37,843 nt of DNA from Saprospiraceae bacterium UBA2365 (lineage in GTDB: Bacteria > Bacteroidota > Bacteroidia > Chitinophagales > Saprospiraceae), in NCBI GenBank assembly GCA_002344345.1, contig DDTL01000195.1, positions 1 through 37,843 on the forward strand. The letters are read 5' to 3'. A program made the translations under genes and the position numbers. Of this stretch, positions 9,001 to 16,083 are shown piece by piece (within the stretch, counting starts at the first letter, position 1; each line of letters begins with the position of its first letter). Below the pieces are notes generated by a model. The model saw nothing but the letters and a program-made list of their open reading frames with translations, searched no databases and was not told the DNA's origin.

Positions 9001-9543
9001 ATTGTTTTTATTGAGGAAACGCTGAAGCAACTGTTTTCCGCTGACGGGGGTTTCAGGATGTGGTTTTTCAGCAGATTTTGCTTTTTCTGCCATTCGTGCT
9101 TTCCGCAGTAATTCCCTTGCTGCCAGACTGTTCAGGTACCCGGTGATGGCGCTGGCAAGGTTGGAGATCAGGTGTCGCTCTTCTTTCAAAAATGGACCTT
9201 CATCAAGATGGATGAATTCTTTGGTATAAAAAATATCGATGTAGCCGGAATTTCCATCAATCGACTCGAACGATTCACGCTGGAGCCAGCGGGTTTCCAG
9301 AAACCCGGGTGAAACGTATTCTTTTCCTTTATATGATATACGACAGACAGTAAATTCAGGATATTGCCAGGCACCCGGCAATAATTTAGCCAGTTGCTGC
9401 AAGGTCTCATTCACAGGTTTTCCTTCGCGCAGAATATCATTGGTCTGATTTATGGCAGCAAGCTCTTTTAACCTTTCAGTGCGTTCAAAAAGCAGTTTTC
9501 CGATTTCCCCGGGATCCTTTATCAGTTCGTTTTCGTCGATCAT
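6064..9543 (-). CDS. PEP synthase/PPDK-type ATP-binding protein with receiver-like domains
   Basis: The 1159-residue product has several parts. Residues 1-165 form a sensor-like, GAF-type region. Residues about 192-320 look like a degenerate receiver (VKEILLVANLYDAY... but no phospho-acceptor Asp at LVIFMVG). Residues about 342-495 look like a second receiver-like unit, with Asp in CLVTDVKF. From about 600 to 1070 lies a pyruvate phosphate dikinase N-terminal (ATP-grasp) domain, with GGKGRGLAF near 606 and AVRSSGLFEDSLAQPYAG near 700. The phosphohistidine swivel domain and the PEP/pyruvate barrel of true PEP synthase are absent, so it is unlikely to be a complete PpsA. It may phosphorylate or bind a nucleotide under signal control; partners are unknown. 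It stands alone on the minus strand. Confidence 0.75.
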   Translation of the reverse strand: MIDENELIKDPGEIGKLLFERTERLKELAAINQTNDILREGKPVNETLQQLAKLLPGAWQYPEFTVCRISYKGKEYVSPGFLETRWLQRESFESIDGNSGYIDIFYTKEFIHLDEGPFLKEERHLISNLASAITGYLNSLAARELLRKARMAEKAKSAEKPHPETPVSGKQLLQRFLNKNNADRDVYHDLCPFKVKEILLVANLYDAYAIEKEGRFSEYVLGEYDQLSLTSVPRITGVSSAEEAILQLNIKHFDLVIFMVGVDKTLPVSISGQIRREFPYIPIFALLNNNSDVAYFTSVSERYKAIDRVFVWNGESKVFFAMIKLLEDKINVENDTRVGLVRVLLLVEDSPQYYSRYLPLLYRIVMDQTRRIIDDVSTDELYKVLRLRARPKILLAANYEEAMQIISDYDDFLLCLVTDVKFNRHGKEYKDAGFELVSYVRSFNADLPVIIQSSDPENAGRATDLRAMFFDKNSESLSHDFKSFITHYLGFGNFIYRNANGSQIAIARSLREFENLLRTIPDESLIYHARKDHFSLWLMARGEIQVAKILNPGKVTDFESPSKLRAYLIEVIQQFRNEQDKGKVIPFEESALSKKHNVISLAPGLLGGKGRGLAFINTLIYNYDFSKYVPDINIHSPRTSVIGTDEFEYFIENNRINEKITDIDDYEEIRRIFISGELTNTLKRRLWILVEQITKPIAVRSSGLFEDSLAQPYAGIFETYLLPNNHPDTNKRFSQLMDAIKLVYASVYSPEARGYIEAIHYKLDEEKMAIVIQEVVGHQYDDVFYPHISGLAQSYNYYPFSHMKPEEGFAVAALGLGKYVVDGGSAYRFSPIYPNVEISTAEDLYKNSQVRFLAVDLAKNDVNLLEGEMAGLREMDIDVAERHGTLNHLASVYEFENQRLVPGITNPGPRVINFSNVLKYNYSPMAKTIETVLDIVKEAMGTPVEIEFALDLTRDANYKTTFYLLQIKPLIGAEQDYQVNMDKINRDDILIFSEKSMGNGLIKDISDVIYIDNRVFDKSKTQEMVLEIEKLNIIMRKENRKYILIGPGRWGTRDPWIGIPVNWTQISHAKTIVETSLEGYPLDASSGSHFFHNVTSMNVGYFSVQPELGNSFIDYEMLNKQQLIQKTNFFRHVRFENALNLHMDGRKRMAVVTCKQEEK

Positions 9544-9894
9544 TTTTTAAAAAGATTTGGTTTTTAAACTCACTACAAAATTGAACAAAAAAATGGGGTA
9601 AATCAGCATCTTTAGTCTGTTTTAATTAAGCATTTTTCCTGCTTAAAATTGGCATTCAATCAAAAAAATTCCTTGCCTTCCAAGTGTTGAAAGCCAATGA
9701 AGGGCTGTTTGAATTAAGAGTTTTGCTTAGAATGGTTCAGAATAACACGCAAATTTTTATTGTTCTATCCAAATAATTGATTTCCATGTACTTAATTCAA
9801 ATAAAAAGACAGTATAAAATGCGGATAATTCCTGCCTAATTGATTAATATTGTATGTTAAAAAATTGTATTTCACAACTAAATTACTAATCATT
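9544..9894. other. Divergent intergenic region upstream of gdhA
   Basis: About 350 A+T-rich bases between two divergent genes. A short stem-loop (TTAAGCA, 7-base loop, TGCTTAA) lies at 9626-9646. No TAnnTTTG box is clear on either strand. An in-frame TTG at 9850 would lengthen GdhA by 15 residues (MYVKKLYFTTKLLII), but this is more likely untranslated leader. Confidence 0.4.
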
Positions 9895-11244
9895 ATGTCA
9901 AACATCATCATTGACCAAAAGGTAGAACAGTTTATGGCAAAAGTAATTGCCAAGAATCCGGGTGAAGTCGAATTTCATCAGGCTGTGAAGGAAGTTGTAC
10001 AATCGCTCATGCCATTTATCGAAGAAAATCCCAAATACAAGGGTATTCTTGAGCGCATGGTAGAACCAGAGCGTGTGATCATTTTCCGTGTTCCATGGCT
10101 GGATGACAAAGGTGAATACCAGATTAACAGAGGTTTCCGTATTGAAATGAACAGCGCAATCGGGCCTTACAAGGGTGGATTGAGACTACATCCCACCGTA
10201 AACCTTGGAATTCTTAAATTCCTTGCTTTTGAACAAGTTCTGAAGAATAGTCTTACCACATTACCTATGGGTGGCGGAAAAGGTGGTTCAGATTTTGATC
10301 CGAAAGGCAAGAGTGATAATGAAGTAATGAAGTTTACGCAGTCATTTATGACAGAGCTTCAACGCCATATAGGCCCGGATACGGATGTACCTGCAGGCGA
10401 TATCGGTGTTGGTGGCCGCGAAATTGGCTATCTGTTTGGCCAGTATAAACGTATCCGCAATGAATTTACAGGCGTACTCACAGGCAAAGGTCTCGAATGG
10501 GGCGGCAGTCTGATACGTCCTGAAGCAACCGGATATGGCTGTACTTATTTTGCAGAAGCTATGATGAAAACCCGCGGACAGAGCATTTTCGGTAAAAGAG
10601 TGGTTATTTCCGGTTCAGGCAACGTAGCTCAATATGCCTGCGAGAAAGTTACTCAACTCGGGGGTAAAGTCGTTACACTCAGCGATTCTAACGGATTTAT
10701 TTACGATCCGGACGGAATTGACGCAGAAAAACTGGCTTATGTAATGGATCTTAAAAACGTCAAACGCGGACGTATCAGCGAATATGCAAAAAAATACAAT
10801 TGTGAATTTTTTGAAGGTAAGACTCCCTGGGGTGTTAAATGCGATATAGCCTTACCTTGTGCTACTCAAAACGAACTGAATGCAGAGGATGCAAAAACAC
10901 TGCTTGCAAACGGATGCTTTGTCGTGTCAGAAGGCGCTAACATGCCATCGACCAACGAAGCCGCAGATTTGTTCGTAGATGCCAAGATCCTTTATGGACC
11001 TGGTAAAGCTGCCAATGCAGGTGGTGTCGCTACTTCAGGACTTGAAATGTCCCAAAACAGCATGCGTCTCAATTGGACAAGAGAACGGGTTGATCAGGAA
11101 TTGCATACCATTATGATCAACATCCACGGTACCTGCGAAAAATATGGCAAAGAAGCTGACGGAACCATTAACTATGTCAAAGGAGCCAATATCGGCGGTT
11201 TCGTAAAAGTTGCTGAAGCAATGCTGGCACAGGGATTGGTGTAA
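9895..11244 (+). CDS. gdhA: NADP-specific glutamate dehydrogenase
   Basis: The 449-residue product matches the hexameric bacterial glutamate dehydrogenase family, which makes glutamate from 2-oxoglutarate and ammonia. Visible are the glutamate/2-oxoglutarate site PMGGGKGGSD with catalytic-site Lys129, the family block PAGDIGVGGREIGY, and the dinucleotide loop SGSGNVAQYA followed by strand 2 ending in SDSNG; the Ser/Asp there fits NADP(H) preference. The C-terminal block NAGGVATSGLEMSQN is also typical. The ATG at 9895 gives the family's usual length; the longer TTG start is not needed. The gene is monocistronic, with a strong terminator 120 bases downstream. Confidence 0.97.
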   Translation: MSNIIIDQKVEQFMAKVIAKNPGEVEFHQAVKEVVQSLMPFIEENPKYKGILERMVEPERVIIFRVPWLDDKGEYQINRGFRIEMNSAIGPYKGGLRLHPTVNLGILKFLAFEQVLKNSLTTLPMGGGKGGSDFDPKGKSDNEVMKFTQSFMTELQRHIGPDTDVPAGDIGVGGREIGYLFGQYKRIRNEFTGVLTGKGLEWGGSLIRPEATGYGCTYFAEAMMKTRGQSIFGKRVVISGSGNVAQYACEKVTQLGGKVVTLSDSNGFIYDPDGIDAEKLAYVMDLKNVKRGRISEYAKKYNCEFFEGKTPWGVKCDIALPCATQNELNAEDAKTLLANGCFVVSEGANMPSTNEAADLFVDAKILYGPGKAANAGGVATSGLEMSQNSMRLNWTRERVDQELHTIMINIHGTCEKYGKEADGTINYVKGANIGGFVKVAEAMLAQGLV

Positions 11245-11365
11245 TTAACGGTGAAAAAGGTTAATGTTTCTATGAAAAATGGTAGAATGAATCCACACAA
11301 ATTGCGTGATGGATTGAGACAAAGAACTACTATTTCATAATATTAACTGAAAATGAAATATTCAG

Positions 11366-11398
11366 ACAAAAGGCTCTCCTCGAGAGTCTTTTGTTTTT
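11366..11398 (+). terminator. Rho-independent terminator of gdhA
   Basis: ACAAAAGGCTCTC pairs with GAGAGTCTTTTGT (13 pairs including one G-T) around a CTC loop, followed by a T-run ending at 11398. It lies about 120 bases after the gdhA stop. Confidence 0.85.
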
Positions 11399-11890
11399 AG
11401 GGATTTGTAAAAACGGGCAAACACCTTTTTTTCTTGTATCAATGATCTCATAAATGCTTTTGAAAGCATGGGTTAAATGACTGGATTCCTTATAAAATCC
11501 GGTTATGAGGATTTATCGTATTGTAAAGTAGTTCAACCTGCACACACAGAACTTCAACTTGCCGGGAATAAAATCAAAGAAATTGTATTTTTTGCTCAGA
11601 CCGGAATGTATATGATTCATTCACTGCTATTTGTGTGATAATGATTTTCAGTTTGTGTACTACAGATTTTGTGATCAGGTGATCAAATATTTCTGTTTAT
11701 CAGAAATTAGATTGGAACAGGATGACGCTGATTTCAAACCATTTAATGTAACTATCTGATAATAAGCTTAAAAAGGAAGATGAAAATTATAAAAAACCTG
11801 AACGGTGATATATATTTGTTGTGACAATAAACAAGTTGGCTGCAATAAGTCGAAACTACCCTAACAGACAGTAATCAGAAACAAAAAAAT
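11399..11890. other. A+T-rich intergenic region at the left edge of the accessory island
   Basis: About 490 bases without a supported gene. A 53-residue frame at 11477-11638 (MTGFLIKSGYEDLSYC...) has plausible composition but no recognisable family, so I leave it as a possible fragment. A Bacteroidota-type -7 box lies near the right end (separate entry). An isolated GTTGGCT at 11835-11841 resembles the right ends of the fold-back elements further on, but without a matching left arm. Confidence 0.4.
11811..11818 (+). promoter_or_regulatory. Candidate -7 promoter box (TATATTTG)
   Basis: TATATTTG matches the Bacteroidota primary-sigma -7 consensus TAnnTTTG. It lies 72 bases before the start codon of the 206-residue gene at 11891. 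No good -33 TTG element is seen at the usual spacing. Confidence 0.4.
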
Positions 11891-12511
11891 ATGAAAGAAG
11901 AATATTCCAGTTTTATTTGTGAACATACAGCCGAATATGTTTTAATTCCAAAATTGACATCAATATTGAAACTGAAATTTGAAGTAGTTATTCCAATTTT
12001 CCCTTGGATGACGAGAGAAGGGAATAATCTTTCAAAGCAGATTCATGCTCAGGACAAGTTTAAAATAGTTGGATTCTATCCAAGACGACCAAAAATAAAT
12101 CTTAAAGAAAATAAGATAATTATTAAAATCAACAATGAATTTATTGAAGGAGCAGAAGCAGCTTCACAAATGAATATTCCGATGCTAGCAGGATGCCCCT
12201 TAGCTAATAACTTTTGGGAATTAAATGACAGTACAAATTGTATTTGGATAAAATTGACAGACAAAACAAAGCACCATTATGAAATTGAATGCAACACAGA
12301 AGATACAACAGAATTTAAAATCTTGGATACAACTGAAATTTTAGACAGCGAAGATGATATTTTGGACTTTGTAATCGGGAAAAGCAAAACACACAATTTC
12401 GAAACCTTAATTGAAGGAATCCAAAATATAAGACAACATAGTTCGACAGTTTACTTTATGGGCTTTGGAAGTTATAAACCAATATATTTTCTATTAAAAG
12501 ACAGTCATTAA
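11891..12511 (+). CDS. Hypothetical protein in accessory island
   Basis: The product has 206 residues and I do not recognise it. It is soluble-looking, without signal peptide or membrane segment, and rich in Lys, Ile, Asn and Glu as expected from the A+T-rich DNA. Visible features are an aromatic/proline block (VIPIFPWMTREGNN, about 37-50), a basic PRRPK stretch near 64, and an acidic segment (LDSEDDILDF) before the C-terminal VYFMGFGSYKPIYFLLK. It is followed immediately by fold-back elements and then the RES operon. Being a lone, base-composition-odd gene beside such elements fits a mobile cassette. A defence or toxin-immunity role would be a guess. Confidence 0.6.
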   Translation: MKEEYSSFICEHTAEYVLIPKLTSILKLKFEVVIPIFPWMTREGNNLSKQIHAQDKFKIVGFYPRRPKINLKENKIIIKINNEFIEGAEAASQMNIPMLAGCPLANNFWELNDSTNCIWIKLTDKTKHHYEIECNTEDTTEFKILDTTEILDSEDDILDFVIGKSKTHNFETLIEGIQNIRQHSSTVYFMGFGSYKPIYFLLKDSH

Positions 12512-12546
12512 TATAAATGGAATGTTCCTCAGAAAATCTTACTGCA

Positions 12547-12677
12547 GCCAACAGGGGTTTTGCAAAAGTGGGGCATTTGTACTAAATTTGAACATTGGAA
12601 TTCTAATGAACATTTGTGCTAAATTGAACATTTGTACTTCGATTTCCCCACCTTCGCAAAGCCCCAAAACGTTGGTG
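12547..12677. repeat. Fold-back element 1 (imperfect inverted repeat, attC-like)
   Basis: GGGGTTTTGCAAAAGTGGGG (12554-12573) is mirrored by CCCCACCTTCGCAAAGCCCC (12646-12665), 17 of 20 positions complementary. Outside the arms lie GCCAACA at 12547-12553 and GTTGGTG at 12671-12677, also complementary over GCCAAC/GTTGGT. The 72-base centre has direct repeats of a GAACATTTGTNCT-like phrase. The build (imperfect palindrome with AAC...GTT ends) resembles an integron attC site, but the ends do not fit the strict RYYYAAC/GTTRRRY consensus. Confidence 0.55.
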
Positions 12678-12694
12678 TTCATTGTAAAAAGACT

Positions 12695-12773
12695 GCCAAC
12701 AAACATTTGGCACATTTGCAAGCCCATCTCTCAATGACCATTCTTCAGCTTGCAAAAGAGCCAAATAGTTGCC
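12695..12773. repeat. Fold-back element 2 (imperfect inverted repeat, attC-like)
   Basis: ATTTGGCACATTTGCAAGC (12705-12723) and GCTTGCAAAAGAGCCAAAT (12748-12766) are complementary at 17 of 19 positions around a 24-base loop. Outer ends are GCCAACA (12695-12701) and GTTGCC (12768-12773). It sits only 43 bases before the start of the sce7726-like gene, so the stem could also influence transcription or translation of the operon. Confidence 0.6.
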
Positions 12774-12816
12774 GACGCGCACACTTATTCGGAGTTGTTT
12801 AATTATATTTGTATCA

Positions 12817-13683
12817 ATGATTGAGATAAAAAACGATATAGAAAGTTTAAGAAGTTTATCACAAATCTTCACTCCTTCCAACTTCAAAAAAATAGTTAGA
12901 AGAAAGGATTACTCATATACAAATAATAGAATAAACAAACACATTTCTTTACAAACTCCTACAACTAAGAAAAATCTAATTGAATTTGTATATCAGGAAT
13001 TACAAACAAACTATAAAAGTGAATACTTGTATAAAAATGCTTTAATCAATAAACTACTCTTAGGAAAATATAGCCTTAACACGACGACCATAATTAATGA
13101 ATTCAAAATCGGCAGTTCAATTGCAGATTTTGTTTTGCTAAATGGAGAAGTTAGAATTTTCGAGATAAAAACAGAATTAGATAGTTTAGATAAACTTTCA
13201 AAACAGGTCTCAGATTATTGTCAATTTGCAAATAAGGTTTATGTTGTCACGCATTCAAAGTTTATTGACAAATTAATTTCTGAATACAGAGACTCAAATA
13301 TTGGAATTATTGAATATACTCAACAAAATACATTAAAGGAAATTGTTGAAGCAAAAGATAACTCAACGTATTTTGACCACTTAACAATTTTCAAGACTTT
13401 ACGCAAACCAGAATATTTAGATATCATAAACCAATATTTTGGATATCTACCAGATGTCCCCAACACTCAGATTTTTAAAGAATGTGTTTCATTAGCTAAG
13501 CAAATAGAAGTTAAAGAATTCCAAAAAGTAGTTTTTCAAAAACTCAAAGAACGAAAACTAAAATGTCCGGATTTACTAAAATCTGAGAAAACGCCTTACG
13601 AATTAAAGCACATCTGCTATTCAATAGATATGAATAAAAATGAATATTCAGAATTATTTGATTTTTTAAACCAAACCATATAG
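12817..13683 (+). CDS. sce7726 family protein, PD-(D/E)XK nuclease-like
   Basis: The 288-residue product resembles the sce7726 family. The core reads NEFKIGSSIADFVLLNG...EIKTELD, giving a PD-(D/E)XK-type set: Glu95, Asp104, Glu116 and Lys118 (D-x11-E-x-K), followed by a helix with a conserved-looking Gln (KQVSDYCQFA) and VYVVTHSKF. This is the fold of metal-dependent nucleases, so DNA or RNA cleavage is the likely activity; it is not proven for the family. Residues 1-90 are a basic N-terminal region and 180-288 a helical C-terminal part. ATG at 12817 is chosen over an upstream TTG that lies within the fold-back element. One base separates its stop from the next start, so the three genes form one operon. 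Confidence 0.8.
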   Translation: MIEIKNDIESLRSLSQIFTPSNFKKIVRRKDYSYTNNRINKHISLQTPTTKKNLIEFVYQELQTNYKSEYLYKNALINKLLLGKYSLNTTTIINEFKIGSSIADFVLLNGEVRIFEIKTELDSLDKLSKQVSDYCQFANKVYVVTHSKFIDKLISEYRDSNIGIIEYTQQNTLKEIVEAKDNSTYFDHLTIFKTLRKPEYLDIINQYFGYLPDVPNTQIFKECVSLAKQIEVKEFQKVVFQKLKERKLKCPDLLKSEKTPYELKHICYSIDMNKNEYSELFDFLNQTI

Positions 13684-13684
13684 C

Positions 13685-14620
13685 ATGTATTTCCCATACC
13701 TTAGAGGCAAACAATTTGAACTAATCGCACTTCGAGAAATTAGTGAGATAATGGCTAACAAAATTGAGAGTATTTCTCCAATCATTGAGCCTGTAAAAAA
13801 TTCTTCAACCTTAAAATCAACATTGTTAGAGCTGAGAAATAAGAATATTAATTTCAATATCATAATAAACCCATCGGTAGGTGATTTGAAAAATTCTTCG
13901 GGAACCGTGCTTGATGTAATTCAGGAGCAACTAAATGGATTTAGTAATTACCAAATAGCAATTATCGTCAATGAGAAAACTAACGTTCCAGAAATGTTAA
14001 ATATTCTTCGAGAAAGAGATATTGAATTCGCAGGAATTACTTTAATACATGAAGCTGTCACAAATGTTTCAGCAATTATCGATTTTACCGATGATTTTAG
14101 TTTTATAATTAATGTGATTTATTTTCAGAAAACTAGTAGGCGTTACAATAGAGAATTTGACAGAAATACTTGGGTTGGGCTAGAAGATTTTTTTATTACT
14201 CAATTAAAAAATGTCGATTATTTAGCGGTGGAGGACAGTCAATTTTCGGAAGAACATTTATATTATCAGCAAGATGGTTTTAAGGGTTTCTCCGATTTCT
14301 TAACTATTGGTGACAATTACTCTGAAACTGGTTTTCTTCCTTATGCAGTAGCAATTCATCTATCATATGCCGATAATGATAATAAAATAAGAATTAAACA
14401 TTTTGTTTCTGATTCAAACGATGATGCTTCTGATATTGGTGGAAAATTTGCAGAAGCTCTGGAAAAATTGGTAACATGGTGCGAAGAGAATAATATCCCT
14501 GACACTATCGCAATCTTACAATTTAAGGAATTATACCGCACGGGGCACTTCCCAGGTTTAGGCAGTATAAAAAAGCTTTCTATAATGCATCATATTGAAC
14601 TTGTTCTAAATTTAATATGA
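13685..14620 (+). CDS. sce7725 family / beta family protein
   Basis: The 311-residue product begins MYFPYLRGKQFELIALRE, the N-terminal signature I associate with the sce7725/beta family protein group, which is regularly found next to sce7726 genes. It has SPIIEPV near residue 31 and alternating strands and helices suggestive of a barrel-like fold; no catalytic motif is evident to me. The family's biochemical role is not known to me. Neighbour genes are one base away on each side, so the three proteins are probably made in fixed ratio and may act as a complex or as sensor, nuclease and effector. Composition is A+T-rich like its partners. Confidence 0.78.
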   Translation: MYFPYLRGKQFELIALREISEIMANKIESISPIIEPVKNSSTLKSTLLELRNKNINFNIIINPSVGDLKNSSGTVLDVIQEQLNGFSNYQIAIIVNEKTNVPEMLNILRERDIEFAGITLIHEAVTNVSAIIDFTDDFSFIINVIYFQKTSRRYNREFDRNTWVGLEDFFITQLKNVDYLAVEDSQFSEEHLYYQQDGFKGFSDFLTIGDNYSETGFLPYAVAIHLSYADNDNKIRIKHFVSDSNDDASDIGGKFAEALEKLVTWCEENNIPDTIAILQFKELYRTGHFPGLGSIKKLSIMHHIELVLNLI

Positions 14621-14621
14621 A

Positions 14622-15674
14622 ATGAACTGTTGCACTGAATGTTTCTCAAGTAATTATCTAAAAGATATTATAAATAGAAATAACACAATTGGGGATTGTG
14701 ATTTTTGTGGTACAAAAAAAGTTTCAATTTATAATCCAGCAGAATTAAGTTTAATTTTTCAAAACATCTTAGATTTATATTCTGTTCATCCTGATTCAAT
14801 TAATTCAATAGAAACTCAAATTGAAATTGATTTTCAGAATAAAATTTTCTCCGAAAAAATTGGTCTTAACACCAAGCTGCTTTTGCAAAATATTGTCAAA
14901 GATGATTACGGTGCTTATCAGTCTCTGTTTGAAAACAACGTTGTTTTAACTTGCTCAAATCTCCCAGAAAGTATTGATATAATTAAACCACTTCAAATAT
15001 CATGGGAAAAGTTTGCAGATGAAATAAAAACAACAAATCGTTTTCACATTCAAAATACGTTGGATTTAGAAAAATTACAAGAATTACTAATTCGTTACAA
15101 AAAGCCTATCAACAAGGGGAAAAAGTTTTATCGAGCAAGAATTTCAACCAAGGAAGGATTTGTTAAGTCAGATATGCTCAATCCCCCTGCCGACAAAGCA
15201 AAAGCCGGGAGAGCAAATCCAACTGGAATTTCTTATTTATATCTCGCAGACCAAATAAAAACTACTCTTTATGAAGCTAGAGCTTCTTTATTTGATTACG
15301 TTACTGTTGGTGAATTTAGGGCAAAAGAAGATATAAAAGTTATCAATTTAAGGGGTGATACTTATGACCCAGTATTATTGGCAGAGCAGGAGGAATTAGA
15401 AGATTTCCTGATTCATTTGCCGTTTATAACTACTCTTGAAACTAACCTGTCAAAACCTCGACGTAGAAGTGATAATGAATTAGATTATTTGCCAACACAG
15501 TATTTATCTGAATTTATAAAATCAATTGGTTTTGACGGAGTTGAATTCCAAAGTTCATTGTTTTCTGGAGGATACAATTTGGCAATATTTACGCCTGACA
15601 AATTCGAATGTATTAGCGTTAATGTATTTGAAATTGAAAATATTGATTTAAAAGAAAAAAAGTGTAAACCATAA
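14622..15674 (+). CDS. Zn-ribbon plus RES-domain protein, predicted NAD+-degrading effector
   Basis: The 350-residue product has an N-terminal zinc-ribbon-like unit (Cys4, Cys7, Cys26, Cys29), a helical region to about 150 of the type called HEPN/RES N-terminal domain, and a RES domain from about 165 to 330. RES landmarks are FYRAR (Arg171 or Arg173), LYEARAS (Glu218), and VEFQSSLFSGGYNLAIF with Ser311/312 and Gly316-317. RES toxins of Xre-RES systems degrade NAD+ by phosphorolysis or hydrolysis and stop growth. Here no Xre-type antitoxin is adjacent; instead the gene is the third of an operon with sce7726 and sce7725 proteins, which fits an abortive-infection effector. Activity here is inference from motifs. 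Confidence 0.85.
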   Translation: MNCCTECFSSNYLKDIINRNNTIGDCDFCGTKKVSIYNPAELSLIFQNILDLYSVHPDSINSIETQIEIDFQNKIFSEKIGLNTKLLLQNIVKDDYGAYQSLFENNVVLTCSNLPESIDIIKPLQISWEKFADEIKTTNRFHIQNTLDLEKLQELLIRYKKPINKGKKFYRARISTKEGFVKSDMLNPPADKAKAGRANPTGISYLYLADQIKTTLYEARASLFDYVTVGEFRAKEDIKVINLRGDTYDPVLLAEQEELEDFLIHLPFITTLETNLSKPRRRSDNELDYLPTQYLSEFIKSIGFDGVEFQSSLFSGGYNLAIFTPDKFECISVNVFEIENIDLKEKKCKP

Positions 15675-16083
15675 AAGTGTCATGCACATTAAACAAACGC
15701 ACATACCTGACGCACAACCAATTTTGTTTAAAGAGCATGTCTCCCCGACACACGATTTGACTATAATAAAAAACAACGAAACGCCAACAATCTGTATATG
15801 TCATAGCCGGTTTTGTGGTTTATTGCAGGTTCATCTCCCGCATCTACTTCATCTCGGTTTGACAGGAAAGTAGCCCGCAATCGGCTACGCCACATACAGT
15901 TAACCGTTATGGGGCAGTTAAATGACGACATAGAAACGAATGACCGAAAAAGAAGCATACAAACAATTGCACCATTTTTGACTGACGACTTTGTTGACTT
16001 GAACAAATCAATATTTGATACAGAAAAGTTTATGGTTTTCCTGGACAACAAGCTCAACACGACTTGGAACTTATAAATAGTAT
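15675..16083. other. Downstream flank of the RES operon: fold-back element 3 and a short ORF
   Basis: About 400 bases without a confident gene. A fold-back element occupies 15783-15905. A 55-residue frame (15909-16076, starting MGQLNDDIETNDRK) begins within a few bases after it, as cassette genes do after attC sites. It has no recognisable family and may be a chimera or decayed gene. Large antisense frames across the element are shadows. Confidence 0.4.
15783..15905. repeat. Fold-back element 3 (attC-like), with inner hairpin
   Basis: CTGTATATGTCATAGCCG (15792-15809) and CGGCTACGCCACATACAG (15882-15899) are complementary at 15 of 18 positions. The left outer end is again GCCAACA (15783-15789); the right outer end is GTTAACC starting at 15899. 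Inside are smaller pairs: CTACTT/AAGTAG, and GTAGCC with GGCTAC at 15870-15888. Total length of about 120 bases is in the attC range. It differs in arm sequence from elements 1 and 2, as attC sites do, but shares the GCCAACA end. Confidence 0.55.

Noticed and set aside
6064..9543. Authentic PEP synthase (ppsA)
   Set aside because: The phosphohistidine and PEP-binding barrel domains are missing and receiver-like domains are present.
12547..12773. Classical integron attC sites
   Set aside because: The ends GCCAAC/GTTGG lack the full RYYYAAC/GTTRRRY consensus and no IntI gene is present, so only an attC-like hypothesis is kept.
12804..12811. TATATTTG as promoter of the sce7726 operon
   Set aside because: It matches TAnnTTTG but ends only five bases before the start codon, which would need a leaderless transcript; the true promoter may lie upstream in the fold-back elements.
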